64,000 nt of DNA, from NCBI GenBank assembly GCA_016706545.1, contig JADJJK010000075.1, positions 124,001 to 188,000 of the forward strand, in the 5' to 3' direction. The translations under genes were made by a program, and so were the position numbers. The notes below the pieces were generated by a model. It searched no databases. It saw nothing but the letters and a program-made list of their open reading frames with translations, and was not told where the DNA came from. Of the stretch, positions 46,921-55,401 are shown in pieces; position 1 is the stretch's first letter, and every line of letters begins with the position of its first letter. The stretch comes from Myxococcales bacterium. GTDB lineage: Bacteria > Myxococcota_A > Polyangia > Haliangiales > Haliangiaceae.

Positions 46921-47591
46921 GGTGCGGTGCCCTCCACCGCGCAGCGCGCGGTGCGATCCATGCCGCTTGCATCGGTGTCCTTCACGCCGTCGATCTCCAG
47001 GTCACAGCGCCGCGCCCAGATCAAGGTGCCCTCCGGGACCGCCCGGAGCTGCACCTGCGAGCGCACCACCCGACGGCCCAGCATGCTCTCGGTGGAGCCA
47101 AGCCAGATGCGCATGGTCACCACCGCGTCAGCGCCGAGCTCACGCAAGATCTCCGCTTGCTGGCGCGGCGTGGCGTCTTCGAAGCGGGCGCCGCGGGCCT
47201 CGCTGGTGGCCGTCTGGGGACCGCCATTGGCGCTCTGGAGGGTGAGGCGCCGCGCCGCGGTGACCGCGTTGACCCGCTCACTGTCGATGACGTCGTACCC
47301 AAAGAAGGCCATGCGGGCGCGCACGATGGAGTCTGCGCCTTGGACCGCGGCCGGCGGGCACTGCGAGGCGGTCAAGGTGCGCAGCGCGTCGCGCACCTCG
47401 CCAAACGGATCAGGCAGGCGAAACGGGGCGCCATAGAATCCGCCACAGGTGGCAGGCAAGGCCAGCACGCGGCGCACCGGCCGCTGGAACGAAGGCCCGT
47501 GCTGGGTTCGCACCTCCGCGGCGATCAAGGAGGAGGAGGAGCAGCCGGACAAGGCCAGCGCAGCCAGGAGGAGCAGCGGGCTCTTCACCAC
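46917..47591 (-). CDS. Lipoprotein, member 2 of a three-paralogue family
   Basis: The 224-residue protein has the lipobox LSGC (Cys17) after a short hydrophobic signal. The core shows MAFFGYDVIDSERVN, RQQAEILRELGADAVVTMRIWLG, and the ending WARRCDLE ... ARCAVEGTAP, matching the order found in the other two lipoproteins. It starts 7 bp inside the upstream gene, indicating coupling, and its stop overlaps the next by ATGA. The function is unknown. Confidence 0.75.
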   Translation of the reverse strand: MVKSPLLLLAALALSGCSSSSLIAAEVRTQHGPSFQRPVRRVLALPATCGGFYGAPFRLPDPFGEVRDALRTLTASQCPPAAVQGADSIVRARMAFFGYDVIDSERVNAVTAARRLTLQSANGGPQTATSEARGARFEDATPRQQAEILRELGADAVVTMRIWLGSTESMLGRRVVRSQVQLRAVPEGTLIWARRCDLEIDGVKDTDASGMDRTARCAVEGTAP

Positions 47592-48250
47592 AGCGTGGCG
47601 CTCTCCAGCGCGCAGCGGGTGGCCAGCTCCAGCGCCAGCTCCTCGGTGTGAAACTTCCCGGTGTCGACGTGGCAGCGGCTGTACCAGGCCAGCGCGCCGT
47701 CGTTCACTCGGGTCATGGTGATGGCGATCGTGGCGTCGCGATGCGGAAAGATCAGGCCCTGCAGCGGCCCCAGGGAGATCGACACCGACAGCACGCCTTG
47801 CACGCCGCTCTCCAGCAAGAAGGCGCGCTGCTGCTCCGGCGGCAGCGCTGTGAAGCCGCCCGTCTTCTCGGAGAGGGCCGGGGGATCCTCCGGGAGGTCA
47901 CCAGGTGGCCTGGCTCTGACGGCGCCGGTCGGATTGGCGGGGGAGGTGACCGGGTCGACCTCGGTGGTGGTCTCCTGGCGCCAGCTCAGCTCGTTGTTGA
48001 GCGTCTCGGCGTCGACGACGTGGAAGCCAGCGAACTCCAGCTCCATGCGGGTGGCGGTGCGCACCGCGGCCTCCTGCGCTGGCGTACACGCGGGACCGAG
48101 CGCCTCGCAGCTCACGGGCACGGCGACCAGCGGAGACATGGGCGCCGCCGGCCCCTTGCGGACCCGAGCCTGCGGCGTTCCCGACGCGCCCTGGGCGCAG
48201 CCTGCGGCGGCGCTCAGGCCGACGACGGCGAGAAAGCAAAGATGGGGCAC
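47585..48250 (-). CDS. Lipoprotein, member 1 of a three-paralogue family
   Basis: The 221-residue protein starts at a GTG at 48250; this start gives a proper lipoprotein signal (VPHLCFLAVVGLSAAAGC, Cys18), while longer frames would bury it. The core shows MELEFAGFHVVDAETLN, PPEQQRAFLLESGVQGVLSVSISLG, and the ending WYSRCHVD ... TRCALESATLW. The family features are shared with the two lipoproteins downstream. It lies 116 bp after the FHA gene. Confidence 0.75.
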   Translation of the reverse strand: MPHLCFLAVVGLSAAAGCAQGASGTPQARVRKGPAAPMSPLVAVPVSCEALGPACTPAQEAAVRTATRMELEFAGFHVVDAETLNNELSWRQETTTEVDPVTSPANPTGAVRARPPGDLPEDPPALSEKTGGFTALPPEQQRAFLLESGVQGVLSVSISLGPLQGLIFPHRDATIAITMTRVNDGALAWYSRCHVDTGKFHTEELALELATRCALESATLW

Positions 48251-48366
48251 GCGGCGATGGTACGCCGAAGTGGGGGCTGAGCGCCTCGCGGACTGCCAAG
48301 AGGTAGGTGGGATTTCCGCGCAGTGCCGCCCATTTCCATCTTGGGCCGCTCGGTCGGTCGGCTGGG

Positions 48367-51264
48367 TCACAACCCGGAGATGGCCTTGCTGGCCTTCTGA
48401 TAGAGAGAGCTGCCGCTGTCCACCAGCTTGAGCACCTTGCGCAGGAGCGCCTTGGCACCGGCGGGGTCGTCCTCTCGCAACGACTGCGCCTCGTTGTACA
48501 GCTCGGTGGCGTGGCCATCGATGGCGCTGCGAACCGACTGCAACGTGGAGCTGGTCGAGCCCAGCCGCTCCGCGTCTCGCAGGGCCTGGAATGCCTCTTC
48601 GAATTGCTTTCCCGCGGCATATTGCGCCGCTGCCTTGGGCGCCATCTGCGCGAGGCGAGCGGTGAGGTCTTCGCTGTGCGCTTTGCCAAGCTTGTCGTCC
48701 GCGCGCGCGGCGCCGCGCAGGTTGGTGAAGGCCTCGGTGGCCCTGGCACCGGCGGCGGTCCCTGCAGCGTAGGTGCGCTGCAGATCTTCGTAGAGCTTGG
48801 CGGTCATGCGCAGCTCGTCATTGGGCGCGCGGCCCTTCATGGCGGTGCGTAGCGTGGCCGCCGCGCCGGAGAAGTTCTTCTTGCGATACAGGTCCTCCGC
48901 CTTCTCCAGCAGCGCGGTCGCCTCCGTCTCCCCGATGGGGGTAGCGGCGGCCTTGGCAGCAGCGGCCTTGGCAGCGGCGGCCTTGGCAGCGGCGGCCTTG
49001 GCAGCAGCAGTCTTGGCAGCAGCGGCCTTGTCGGCGGCGGCCTTGTCGGCGGCAGCCTTGGCAGCGACAGCCTTGTCGGCAGCGGCCTTGTCGGCGGCGG
49101 CCTTGTCGGCAGCGGCCTTGTCAGCAGCAGCCTTGTCGGCAGCGGCCTTGTCAGCAGCAGCCTTGTCGGCAGCAGCCTTGGCAGCGACGGCCTTGTCGGC
49201 AGCGGCCTTGTCGGCAGCGGCCTTGTCAGCAGCGGCCTTGTCGGCAGCGGCCTTGTCGGCAGCGGCCTTGTCAGCAGCGGCCTTGTCAGCGGCGGCCTTG
49301 TCGGCAACGGTGGCCGTGTTGTCAGCGGCGGCCTTGTCAGCGGCAGCCTTGTCGGCGGCGGCCTTGTCAGCGGCGGCCTTGTCAGCGGCGGCCTTGTCAG
49401 CGGCGGCCTTGTCAGCGGCGGCCTTGTCAGCGGCGGCCTTGTCGGCGGCGGCCTTGTCGGCGGCGGCCTGTCCGGCTTCTGCCGTCTCTGCGCCGTTGGC
49501 CTTTGGCGCAATGGCAGGGAGGCCATTGGCGCTGCCTTGTCCGGTGTTCTCGAGGCCGGACAAGGCCGGCGTCTTTCCGGCGCCCGGGTCTGCGAGGGTG
49601 CCGCCGGATCCAAGCGAGGTCCCGCTGATGCCCATGGCCAGCGCCACCAACGACGCGACCAGCACCAACCCTGCGATCACGGTCACCAGCGTCAGCTTGG
49701 TGCTGCGAGAGATCTTGGGCACCATTCGCTCAGCGACCGCCGAGGCGTGGCGAATGATCGGGGCAAATCGCGGCGCTGACACCGAGATCCCGCTCTCCGC
49801 GGACGACATCCCTCGGCGCCCAGGGTGCGTCGCCATCCGCGCGATCGCCTGCCGATCGTGGTGGCCAGGTCCGCCAACCAGCGCCGCGGCCGATACCGCG
49901 CCAGGACCCTGCATGGCGGAGTGAGGGCCAGGCATGGGCCCCCCGATGGGTCCTCCCATGGGCCCTCCCATGGGCCCTCCCATGGGAGAGGGGGGACCCA
50001 TGGAGTGCCCCATCCCGGGCGCGCTCGCCTGCAGCGCTCGCGGCGGCGGCAGGGGCACCGTTTGCATGGCAGGCACAAGCTCGAGCGGGCTGCCCATCGA
50101 GCGGGGCGGCACCAGCACATCGCCCACGATGGTCGGCGAGTTCGGACCGGTCACCGGGGGGCGCCCTGGCAAGGTCGCCAGCGGCTTGCTGGGCGAGGCG
50201 CTGCCTGGCATGCGGCCCTGCGAGTGGGGGGGCGCGTGCGCGCCGCTCACCGGCGCGACATAGGCCGAGGCGGCGGGGAAGTTGCCTGCGTTCTGCGGCG
50301 GGGCGGAGAACCCGCCCGCGCCAAAGCTGGCAAAGGGCTGGTTGCTCGCGGAGTGGGCCCGCGGCGGCGGCAGCTCGCGCTTGCGCTCCAGCGGGATGGG
50401 CAAGCTGTCCTGCGGCGACGGCGCGCCAAACTCGCTGGTCTGCACGGCGCTGAGCCGCTCGCCGTCGCCCCCGGGACGCCGGCCCGCGAGGGTGGACGGC
50501 TCTTCTCCCCAGACCGAGCGCGCGGGCTGCCCCGGCTGGTCGAAGCGGAACGTGGTGCGGCCGATCTCCACGTGGTCGCCAGTGACCAGCTTGAAGTCCT
50601 GCTCCTCGACCTTGCCGTTGACCAGCGTGCCGTTGCCGGAGCCTCGATCGTGGAGGATCCAGTAGCCGCCATCCCACTTCAGCTCGAAGTGCTTGCGCGA
50701 CACGGACAGGTCGGTCAGCACCACGTGGTTCTCGATCGCGCGCCCGACCAGCACGAGCTGACCCGGCTTGAAGTCAAAGGTCTTGCCGGCGTCCGGGCCC
50801 ACCTCGACGACGAGCCGCGCGACGCCGCGCGAGGTGTCCAGCTCCAGCATCTGCAACGGCCTCTGGCCGTCTTCCACCGTGGGCTCGTCCACCGCGTGCC
50901 CGGTCCCGGTGGTGTTCTCCGTGCCGGTGGTGCTTCCGGTCCCGGCGCGCCGCTTCTCGGCCAGCGCCAGGCGGATCTTCTCCGCCATCTCCTGCTGATC
51001 GATCGTGCTGTTCTCTTCTTCCCAGCTCGAGTCGACCGCGGTCTTCTCTTCGTCTGCTGCGTGGTGCGGAGCGCCGCCCGAACCCAAGGACGCCTTCGGC
51101 ACCACGTGCGGAGACACGTGTGGCATGCCCGCGTTCGGCCGATGAACCACCGCGGAATTGTACGTGGCCGATTCCGCTGGATCAATTTCAATAGACGCCC
51201 GGCCTACATGTGTCTCTCCGCCTTCCTCCCGCGTCCGGGGGCTGGCGTGGTACCCAAGGCTCAT
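48367..51264 (-). CDS. FHA-domain protein with single membrane segment and TolA-like arm
   Basis: The 965-residue protein has an FHA domain at about 150-245 with the phosphothreonine-binding pattern GR (174-175), SRKH (189-192) and NGT (211-213). A long Pro/Gly-rich region follows, including MGGPMGGP repeats near 428-444. One transmembrane helix is at about 524-545 (TLVTVIAGLVLVASLVALAMG), then an extended arm of about 34 Lys-Ala-Ala-Ala-Asp repeats (about 600-773), and a helical C-terminus. The FHA head should be cytoplasmic and the arm in the periplasm, as in TolA. It may bind phosphothreonine proteins and transmit force or signal across the envelope. It heads the leftward row of lipoprotein genes. 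Confidence 0.85.
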   Translation of the reverse strand: MSLGYHASPRTREEGGETHVGRASIEIDPAESATYNSAVVHRPNAGMPHVSPHVVPKASLGSGGAPHHAADEEKTAVDSSWEEENSTIDQQEMAEKIRLALAEKRRAGTGSTTGTENTTGTGHAVDEPTVEDGQRPLQMLELDTSRGVARLVVEVGPDAGKTFDFKPGQLVLVGRAIENHVVLTDLSVSRKHFELKWDGGYWILHDRGSGNGTLVNGKVEEQDFKLVTGDHVEIGRTTFRFDQPGQPARSVWGEEPSTLAGRRPGGDGERLSAVQTSEFGAPSPQDSLPIPLERKRELPPPRAHSASNQPFASFGAGGFSAPPQNAGNFPAASAYVAPVSGAHAPPHSQGRMPGSASPSKPLATLPGRPPVTGPNSPTIVGDVLVPPRSMGSPLELVPAMQTVPLPPPRALQASAPGMGHSMGPPSPMGGPMGGPMGGPIGGPMPGPHSAMQGPGAVSAAALVGGPGHHDRQAIARMATHPGRRGMSSAESGISVSAPRFAPIIRHASAVAERMVPKISRSTKLTLVTVIAGLVLVASLVALAMGISGTSLGSGGTLADPGAGKTPALSGLENTGQGSANGLPAIAPKANGAETAEAGQAAADKAAADKAAADKAAADKAAADKAAADKAAADKAAADKAAADKAAADNTATVADKAAADKAAADKAAADKAAADKAAADKAAADKAAADKAVAAKAAADKAAADKAAADKAAADKAAADKAAADKAAADKAVAAKAAADKAAADKAAAAKTAAAKAAAAKAAAAKAAAAKAAATPIGETEATALLEKAEDLYRKKNFSGAAATLRTAMKGRAPNDELRMTAKLYEDLQRTYAAGTAAGARATEAFTNLRGAARADDKLGKAHSEDLTARLAQMAPKAAAQYAAGKQFEEAFQALRDAERLGSTSSTLQSVRSAIDGHATELYNEAQSLREDDPAGAKALLRKVLKLVDSGSSLYQKASKAISGL
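48948..49467 (-). repeat. 15-bp tandem repeats encoding Lys-Ala-Ala-Ala-Asp
   Basis: On the plus strand, units such as GCCTTGTCGGCAGCG recur in tandem about 34 times, with a few interruptions (AVAAKAAAD, NTATVADK). They encode a long charged alpha-helical arm in the FHA protein. The units diverge at silent positions, so the array has been maintained for some time. Confidence 0.85.
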
Positions 51265-51919
51265 GTTGATCTCGGTCCGCACGCCGGCAGGCGTGGAGTC
51301 CCTAGACCTGGTCCCCAGCAAGATCATTGGGATCGGCGTGAATTATCGGGAGCATGCGCGTGAGATGGGCAAGGCGCTCCCGGACGAGCCGCTGATGTTC
51401 ATGAAGCCTCGCTCGGCCATGTTGCCCCATGAGGGCGAGATCGAGCGGCCCGCGGGCTACGAGCGCGTGGACTTCGAGGGCGAGCTTGGCGTGGTGATGG
51501 GGCAGGTCGCGCGGCGGGTCTCGGTCGACGAGGCGTTGGGGACCGTCCTTGGCTACGTCTGCATCAACGACGTCACCGTGCGGGACCTGCAAAAGAAGGA
51601 TGTGCAGTTCACCCGAGCCAAGGGCTTTGACACGTTCTGCCCCATCGGCCCGCAGATCGTCACTGGGCTGGATCCGCGGGCCCTGCGGATCTGCACGCGC
51701 GTCAATGGCGCTGTGCGTCAGGACTCGTCTACTGCCGACCTGATCTTCGACGTGGCGACGCTGGTCTCGTTCGTGTCTCATCACATGACGCTCGTGCCCG
51801 GCGACGTCATCTCCACTGGCACGCCCTCCGGAGTTGGGAACCTCGCGCCCGGCGACGTCGTGGAGGTCGAGATCGAGCACATCGGTGTCCTGCGCAACCG
51901 GGTGGTGGCGCGGCGATGA
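51263..51919 (+). CDS. Fumarylacetoacetate hydrolase family protein
   Basis: The 218-residue protein is a compact FAH-fold enzyme. It has IIGIGVNYREHAREMG, a metal-binding region DFEGELGVVMG, and the C-terminal GDVISTGTPSGVG. It likely hydrolyses or decarboxylates a beta-keto acid, as in FAHD1. The start codon (ATG 51263) overlaps the start codon of the FHA gene on the other strand. folK follows with a 4-bp overlap, though a functional link is not evident. Confidence 0.9.
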   Translation: MLISVRTPAGVESLDLVPSKIIGIGVNYREHAREMGKALPDEPLMFMKPRSAMLPHEGEIERPAGYERVDFEGELGVVMGQVARRVSVDEALGTVLGYVCINDVTVRDLQKKDVQFTRAKGFDTFCPIGPQIVTGLDPRALRICTRVNGAVRQDSSTADLIFDVATLVSFVSHHMTLVPGDVISTGTPSGVGNLAPGDVVEVEIEHIGVLRNRVVARR

Positions 51920-52452
51920 AGGCGCTCGCGGCGCACACGCTGGTGCTGGGCCTCGGCGGCAACCTGGGCGGCGAGGAGGTGCTGGTCGGTCGCTTTCGCG
52001 CGGTGGCCCAAGCGGTGGCGCGGTGGGGCCAGGTCGTGGCTTCGCCGGTGTTTCGTACCGCGGCCCTGGGGCCGCCTCAGCCGGAGTATCTCAACGCGGC
52101 GCTGCGGGTGACGTTGGCCGAGCCCGCCTGGCAACCGGGGGAGCTGATCTCGGCGGTGCTGGAGCTGGAGGCGCTCGCCGGCCGCGTTCGCCACGCGCAG
52201 GACCGCTGGGGCCCTCGCGCCATCGATCTGGACGTGCTGGTGTGGGGCCCTCGCGTCGCCAGGTGGCCAGGGCCGCCGGTGCTGGAGGTGCCGCACCCGC
52301 GCCTGTCGCAGCGGCGGTTCGCGCTGGCGCCCCTGGTGGAGGTGGTCGACGAGGACGTCGAGCTGCCCGGGACCGGCCGGTCGCTGGCGCAGTGGCTGCG
52401 CGTCGCGGAGGTGGCGAACCAGGCGGTGGAGCAGACCGCGTGGCGGCTGTGA
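51916..52452 (+). CDS. folK: HPPK, hydroxymethyldihydropterin pyrophosphokinase
   Basis: The 178-residue protein carries the HPPK landmarks VLGLGGNLGGEE, QPEYLNAALRV, and RWGPRAIDLDVLVWG, with the Asp pair that binds magnesium. It ends in the PHPRLSQRRFALAPL segment. It transfers pyrophosphate from ATP to 6-hydroxymethyl-7,8-dihydropterin in folate synthesis. The start overlaps the FAH gene stop (ATGA). Other folate genes are not adjacent. Confidence 0.92.
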   Translation: MKALAAHTLVLGLGGNLGGEEVLVGRFRAVAQAVARWGQVVASPVFRTAALGPPQPEYLNAALRVTLAEPAWQPGELISAVLELEALAGRVRHAQDRWGPRAIDLDVLVWGPRVARWPGPPVLEVPHPRLSQRRFALAPLVEVVDEDVELPGTGRSLAQWLRVAEVANQAVEQTAWRL

Positions 52453-52508
52453 GCTGACACGCGCCGCGGAGGTCAGCGAGCCCTGGCCAAGGTCAGGTCA
52501 AGGTCAGG

Positions 52509-54485
52509 TCAAAAGTCGGTCAGGAACATGCGGACGCTCGCTGGCGGCAGCGGCACGCGCAGCATGCCCTCGACCACCGCGATGCGCTCGCCGGAGAACA
52601 CGTCGCGCACCGCGGTCGGTCGCGCGCCGTCGTCAGCAGCGTCGTAGCGCACGTGCAGCTCGGCGGTCTGCGGCAGCGCCGCGTCGTTGAACACAAACAG
52701 CGCGCGCGGCGCGCCGCCGGCATCCCAGGCCAGCTCCAGCGCGCACTCCGCGGTGGCCACGCGAAAGGGCAGCGGGTCAGCCAGCGGCGCCAGATCAGCG
52801 GCCAGCCCCTCCAGATCTTCCAGCGAGCCAGGCCGCAGCCGACCCACCCGCCCCGGGCGCGCGCGTCGCGTCGCCGCTGCAGCGTCGCGTCCGCTCAGCG
52901 GACTCTCCTGCCATGGCTGGCCACGCTCGTCTCGCTCCGGCGCCCATGGGCCGAGCACCACCGTCACGGGATGATGCTCCACCAGCTGCTGCAGCGTGTG
53001 CCACAGCGCGCGGCTAAGGTGCGTGGCCACGGGCGCGATCACCGCGCGGTATCGCGCGAGCTCCTCGCCGGGAGCTTCTTCATCCAGCACGGCGTAGGCC
53101 ACGCCGGCGCGCTCGAGCGCGAGCTCCACCGCCGCTTGCCAGCGCCGCGCCACGGCCGCGCTCGGCGCCCCCAGCTCCGCGTGTCCGGCCTCGCCCAGGC
53201 CCAAGAGCTGGCTCACCACCGGAGGCAGCGGATCCATCAGGCAAGACGCCTCCCCGAGCCGCGCCTCGCTGTCGGCGGAGAGCACCGCCACCGCTGGTCG
53301 TCGTCGCAGCGCGGGGAAGTCCACCTCCTGGAGCGCGCGCAAGAGCGCGGGCGCCCACTGGCTGCCGGGCAGCGGTCGCCCGTGCGTGTCGACGAGCCCG
53401 CCGGCCCAGCGCTCTCGCTCCACCGCCATGGAGAAGCCAAGGCCGCGCGCGCCGGCGGCCAGCAGCGTCACCGCGCGCGCCTGATCTGCGGCCGGGCCTC
53501 CGGACGGCGGGAACCACGGCGCCTCGCCCACGCCGCACTCGAGCGCCAGCGGGAGCGCGGCGCTGCCCAGCGCGCGCAAGGCGTTGCGCCGCAGCTCGGC
53601 GACTCGCACGGGCCCATGCGAGTGCCTGGCCACCACGCCGCCGAGGTGCTCGCTGATGGCCCGCGCGCCGCGGTGCTGCAGGGGCAGGCCGTGCAGGCGC
53701 GCCAGCGCCCCTAGCCCCGCATCGTCCAGCGCCGCGGCCAGGCGGCCCAGCGACCACGCGACCTCTCGCTCCTTGAAGGCCACCCAGGCCAGGCACCTCT
53801 CCTCGTCGTCCGCGGCCCAGGCGCGCGGCGGATCGGGCCAGGCGGGGTGCTGCGCAGCCCAGCGCGCCAGCGCCTCGGGGTGGTAGTCCAGGTCGTACGC
53901 TCCTCGGCGGAAGGAGAGGTGGGCTTCGTGATCCACCGCCAGCGCCACCACCGGACCGCCGGGCGCGCACATGGAGTCCACCTGCGCTGCCAGCGCCTGG
54001 TACCAGCGCGCCACCCGCGCGTGCAGCTTGGCGCTGGCATACGAAGGCAGCGTCACGCTGCGCGGCGGCAGCGGCAAGAGCGCCGGCGAGCCGTGCGCCG
54101 TGCGCGCCCAGATCTCGGGGTCGCGCAGGACATCGTCTGGGAAGCCCAGGCCGGTCAGCTCCGCGTTGGCCGCCGGTCCCACTCGCAGCACCACCGCCAG
54201 CTTGGCGCGCGCGGCCAGCTCGGTGAATCGGCGCAGATCCTGAGCGCCGCTCCACCGCCACGCACCCGGCGCTGGCTCATGCACGCTCCAGGGCACCGGG
54301 GTCTCCACCGCGGTGAGGCCAAGGTCGCGCAGGCCGGCGAGCGCCGCCTCCCAGTGCGCGGGCGGCACTCGCCAGTAATGCAAGGCGCCCAAGAAGAGCG
54401 GGAGCTGCGCCGGGCCGGCGGCCCCGGAGGCGCTCGCCAGCGCTAGCCCGCGGTCGTCAAACCAGGTGCGTGCAGGTGTCGCCAT
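52509..54485 (-). CDS. GH35-like (beta-galactosidase-type) glycoside hydrolase
   Basis: The 658-residue protein begins with a TIM-barrel like that of family 35: LGALHYWRVPPAHWEAALAGLRDLGLTAVETPVPWSVHEP, then GPAANAELTGLGFPDDVLRD, where the equivalent of the conserved NAEW occurs. The acid/base position is in ALAVDHEAHLSF, with His rather than Asn before Glu. A C-terminal beta region follows. No signal peptide is seen. Substrates could be beta-galactosides or related sugars, but the unusual acid/base motif leaves activity uncertain. The start at 54485 lies inside the Nudix gene (43-bp overlap). Confidence 0.75.
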   Translation of the reverse strand: MATPARTWFDDRGLALASASGAAGPAQLPLFLGALHYWRVPPAHWEAALAGLRDLGLTAVETPVPWSVHEPAPGAWRWSGAQDLRRFTELAARAKLAVVLRVGPAANAELTGLGFPDDVLRDPEIWARTAHGSPALLPLPPRSVTLPSYASAKLHARVARWYQALAAQVDSMCAPGGPVVALAVDHEAHLSFRRGAYDLDYHPEALARWAAQHPAWPDPPRAWAADDEERCLAWVAFKEREVAWSLGRLAAALDDAGLGALARLHGLPLQHRGARAISEHLGGVVARHSHGPVRVAELRRNALRALGSAALPLALECGVGEAPWFPPSGGPAADQARAVTLLAAGARGLGFSMAVERERWAGGLVDTHGRPLPGSQWAPALLRALQEVDFPALRRRPAVAVLSADSEARLGEASCLMDPLPPVVSQLLGLGEAGHAELGAPSAAVARRWQAAVELALERAGVAYAVLDEEAPGEELARYRAVIAPVATHLSRALWHTLQQLVEHHPVTVVLGPWAPERDERGQPWQESPLSGRDAAAATRRARPGRVGRLRPGSLEDLEGLAADLAPLADPLPFRVATAECALELAWDAGGAPRALFVFNDAALPQTAELHVRYDAADDGARPTAVRDVFSGERIAVVEGMLRVPLPPASVRMFLTDF

Positions 54486-55315
54486 ATCCGGGGGCCTCGC
54501 TCTTCTTGGGAAGGATCGAGCACAAAACGGCTGGGGCCTCGCGCCCAGCTCGGCAGGTCGGCCATGGGGTGTGCATCGCCCTGGCCCAGCTCGAGATACT
54601 CCGGATCCCAAGGCAAGAGCAGGCACAACGCGCCGGCGGGGCCCTGTTCGGGCTGGCGAGCTGGCAGCATGGCCGCGCGGGGCAAGATCGGGTGCGGCTC
54701 GGCGCTGCGCGCGCGCGCGAGCACCATCGCGGCGTCGATGGTGCTGGCCTCCTGCAGCTCCCACAAGGTGCGGAGCTGCGGCGGCGGCAGGGCCAGCTCC
54801 TTGGCCAGCTCCAGCACGCGCGCCGGCGCGACCCAGCGCTGCTCCACGGCCTCCACCTCATCGGCGCTGGCGGCTTGCCCGGCCGGCAAGCTCGCCAGGA
54901 AAAACTGCGCCGCGAAGCGCTTGGGCTCGAGCGACGGCGTGATCCAGTGCGCCCATGGCACCAGCGCGTCCACGTCCCAGCGCAGGCCGGCCTGTGCCAG
55001 GAGCTGGCGCGCCGGCGCCTTGCCGGCCACCAGCATGGCGCGCAGCGACGCCAGCGCTGCCACCTGGTGGGGCTCGAGCGCCGCCGTGGCGCCGGGCTCC
55101 TCCACGGCGGTCACCAGCGCCACGCCTGCTTCCTCGAACAGCTCGCGCGCGGCGCACTCGCGGTCCGTCTCGCCTGGATCCACGCCGCCGCCCGGGAACA
55201 CGTACGCCGAGGCCATGAACGACGCGCCGCGCCGTCGTCGCACCATGCACACCTCGAGCCCCCCGCTGGGAGGTTCTCGCAGCAAGATCACCGAGGCGGC
55301 TGGGTGCGGTGCCAT
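54443..55315 (-). CDS. Nudix hydrolase
   Basis: The 290-residue protein has a Nudix box in GGGVDPGETDRECAARELFEEAGV (G-x5-E-x7-RE-x2-EE-x-G pattern) early in the sequence and a long C-terminal part with HWITPSLEPKRFAAQFFLASLP, typical of the NUDT19-like coenzyme A diphosphatase branch. It hydrolyses a nucleoside diphosphate linked to another group; the substrate is not determined. ATG 55315 is chosen over TTG 55321. It overlaps the GH35-like gene by 43 bp. Confidence 0.88.
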   Translation of the reverse strand: MAPHPAASVILLREPPSGGLEVCMVRRRRGASFMASAYVFPGGGVDPGETDRECAARELFEEAGVALVTAVEEPGATAALEPHQVAALASLRAMLVAGKAPARQLLAQAGLRWDVDALVPWAHWITPSLEPKRFAAQFFLASLPAGQAASADEVEAVEQRWVAPARVLELAKELALPPPQLRTLWELQEASTIDAAMVLARARSAEPHPILPRAAMLPARQPEQGPAGALCLLLPWDPEYLELGQGDAHPMADLPSWARGPSRFVLDPSQEERGPRIWRHLHAPGLTTAG

Positions 55316-55401
55316 GCGCAAAAGAGTATGCCGAGCGCCGTCACCAAGTCACGCATCGCGGCGCGCTTGCTTTCCGGGTGTGGGCTGCGTACCGTCGAGG
55401 A

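Noticed and set aside
48797..49924. Plus-strand frame rich in Leu-Ser-Ala-Ala-Ala repeats
   Set aside because: It is the antisense reading of the Lys-Ala-Ala-Ala-Asp repeat of the FHA protein.
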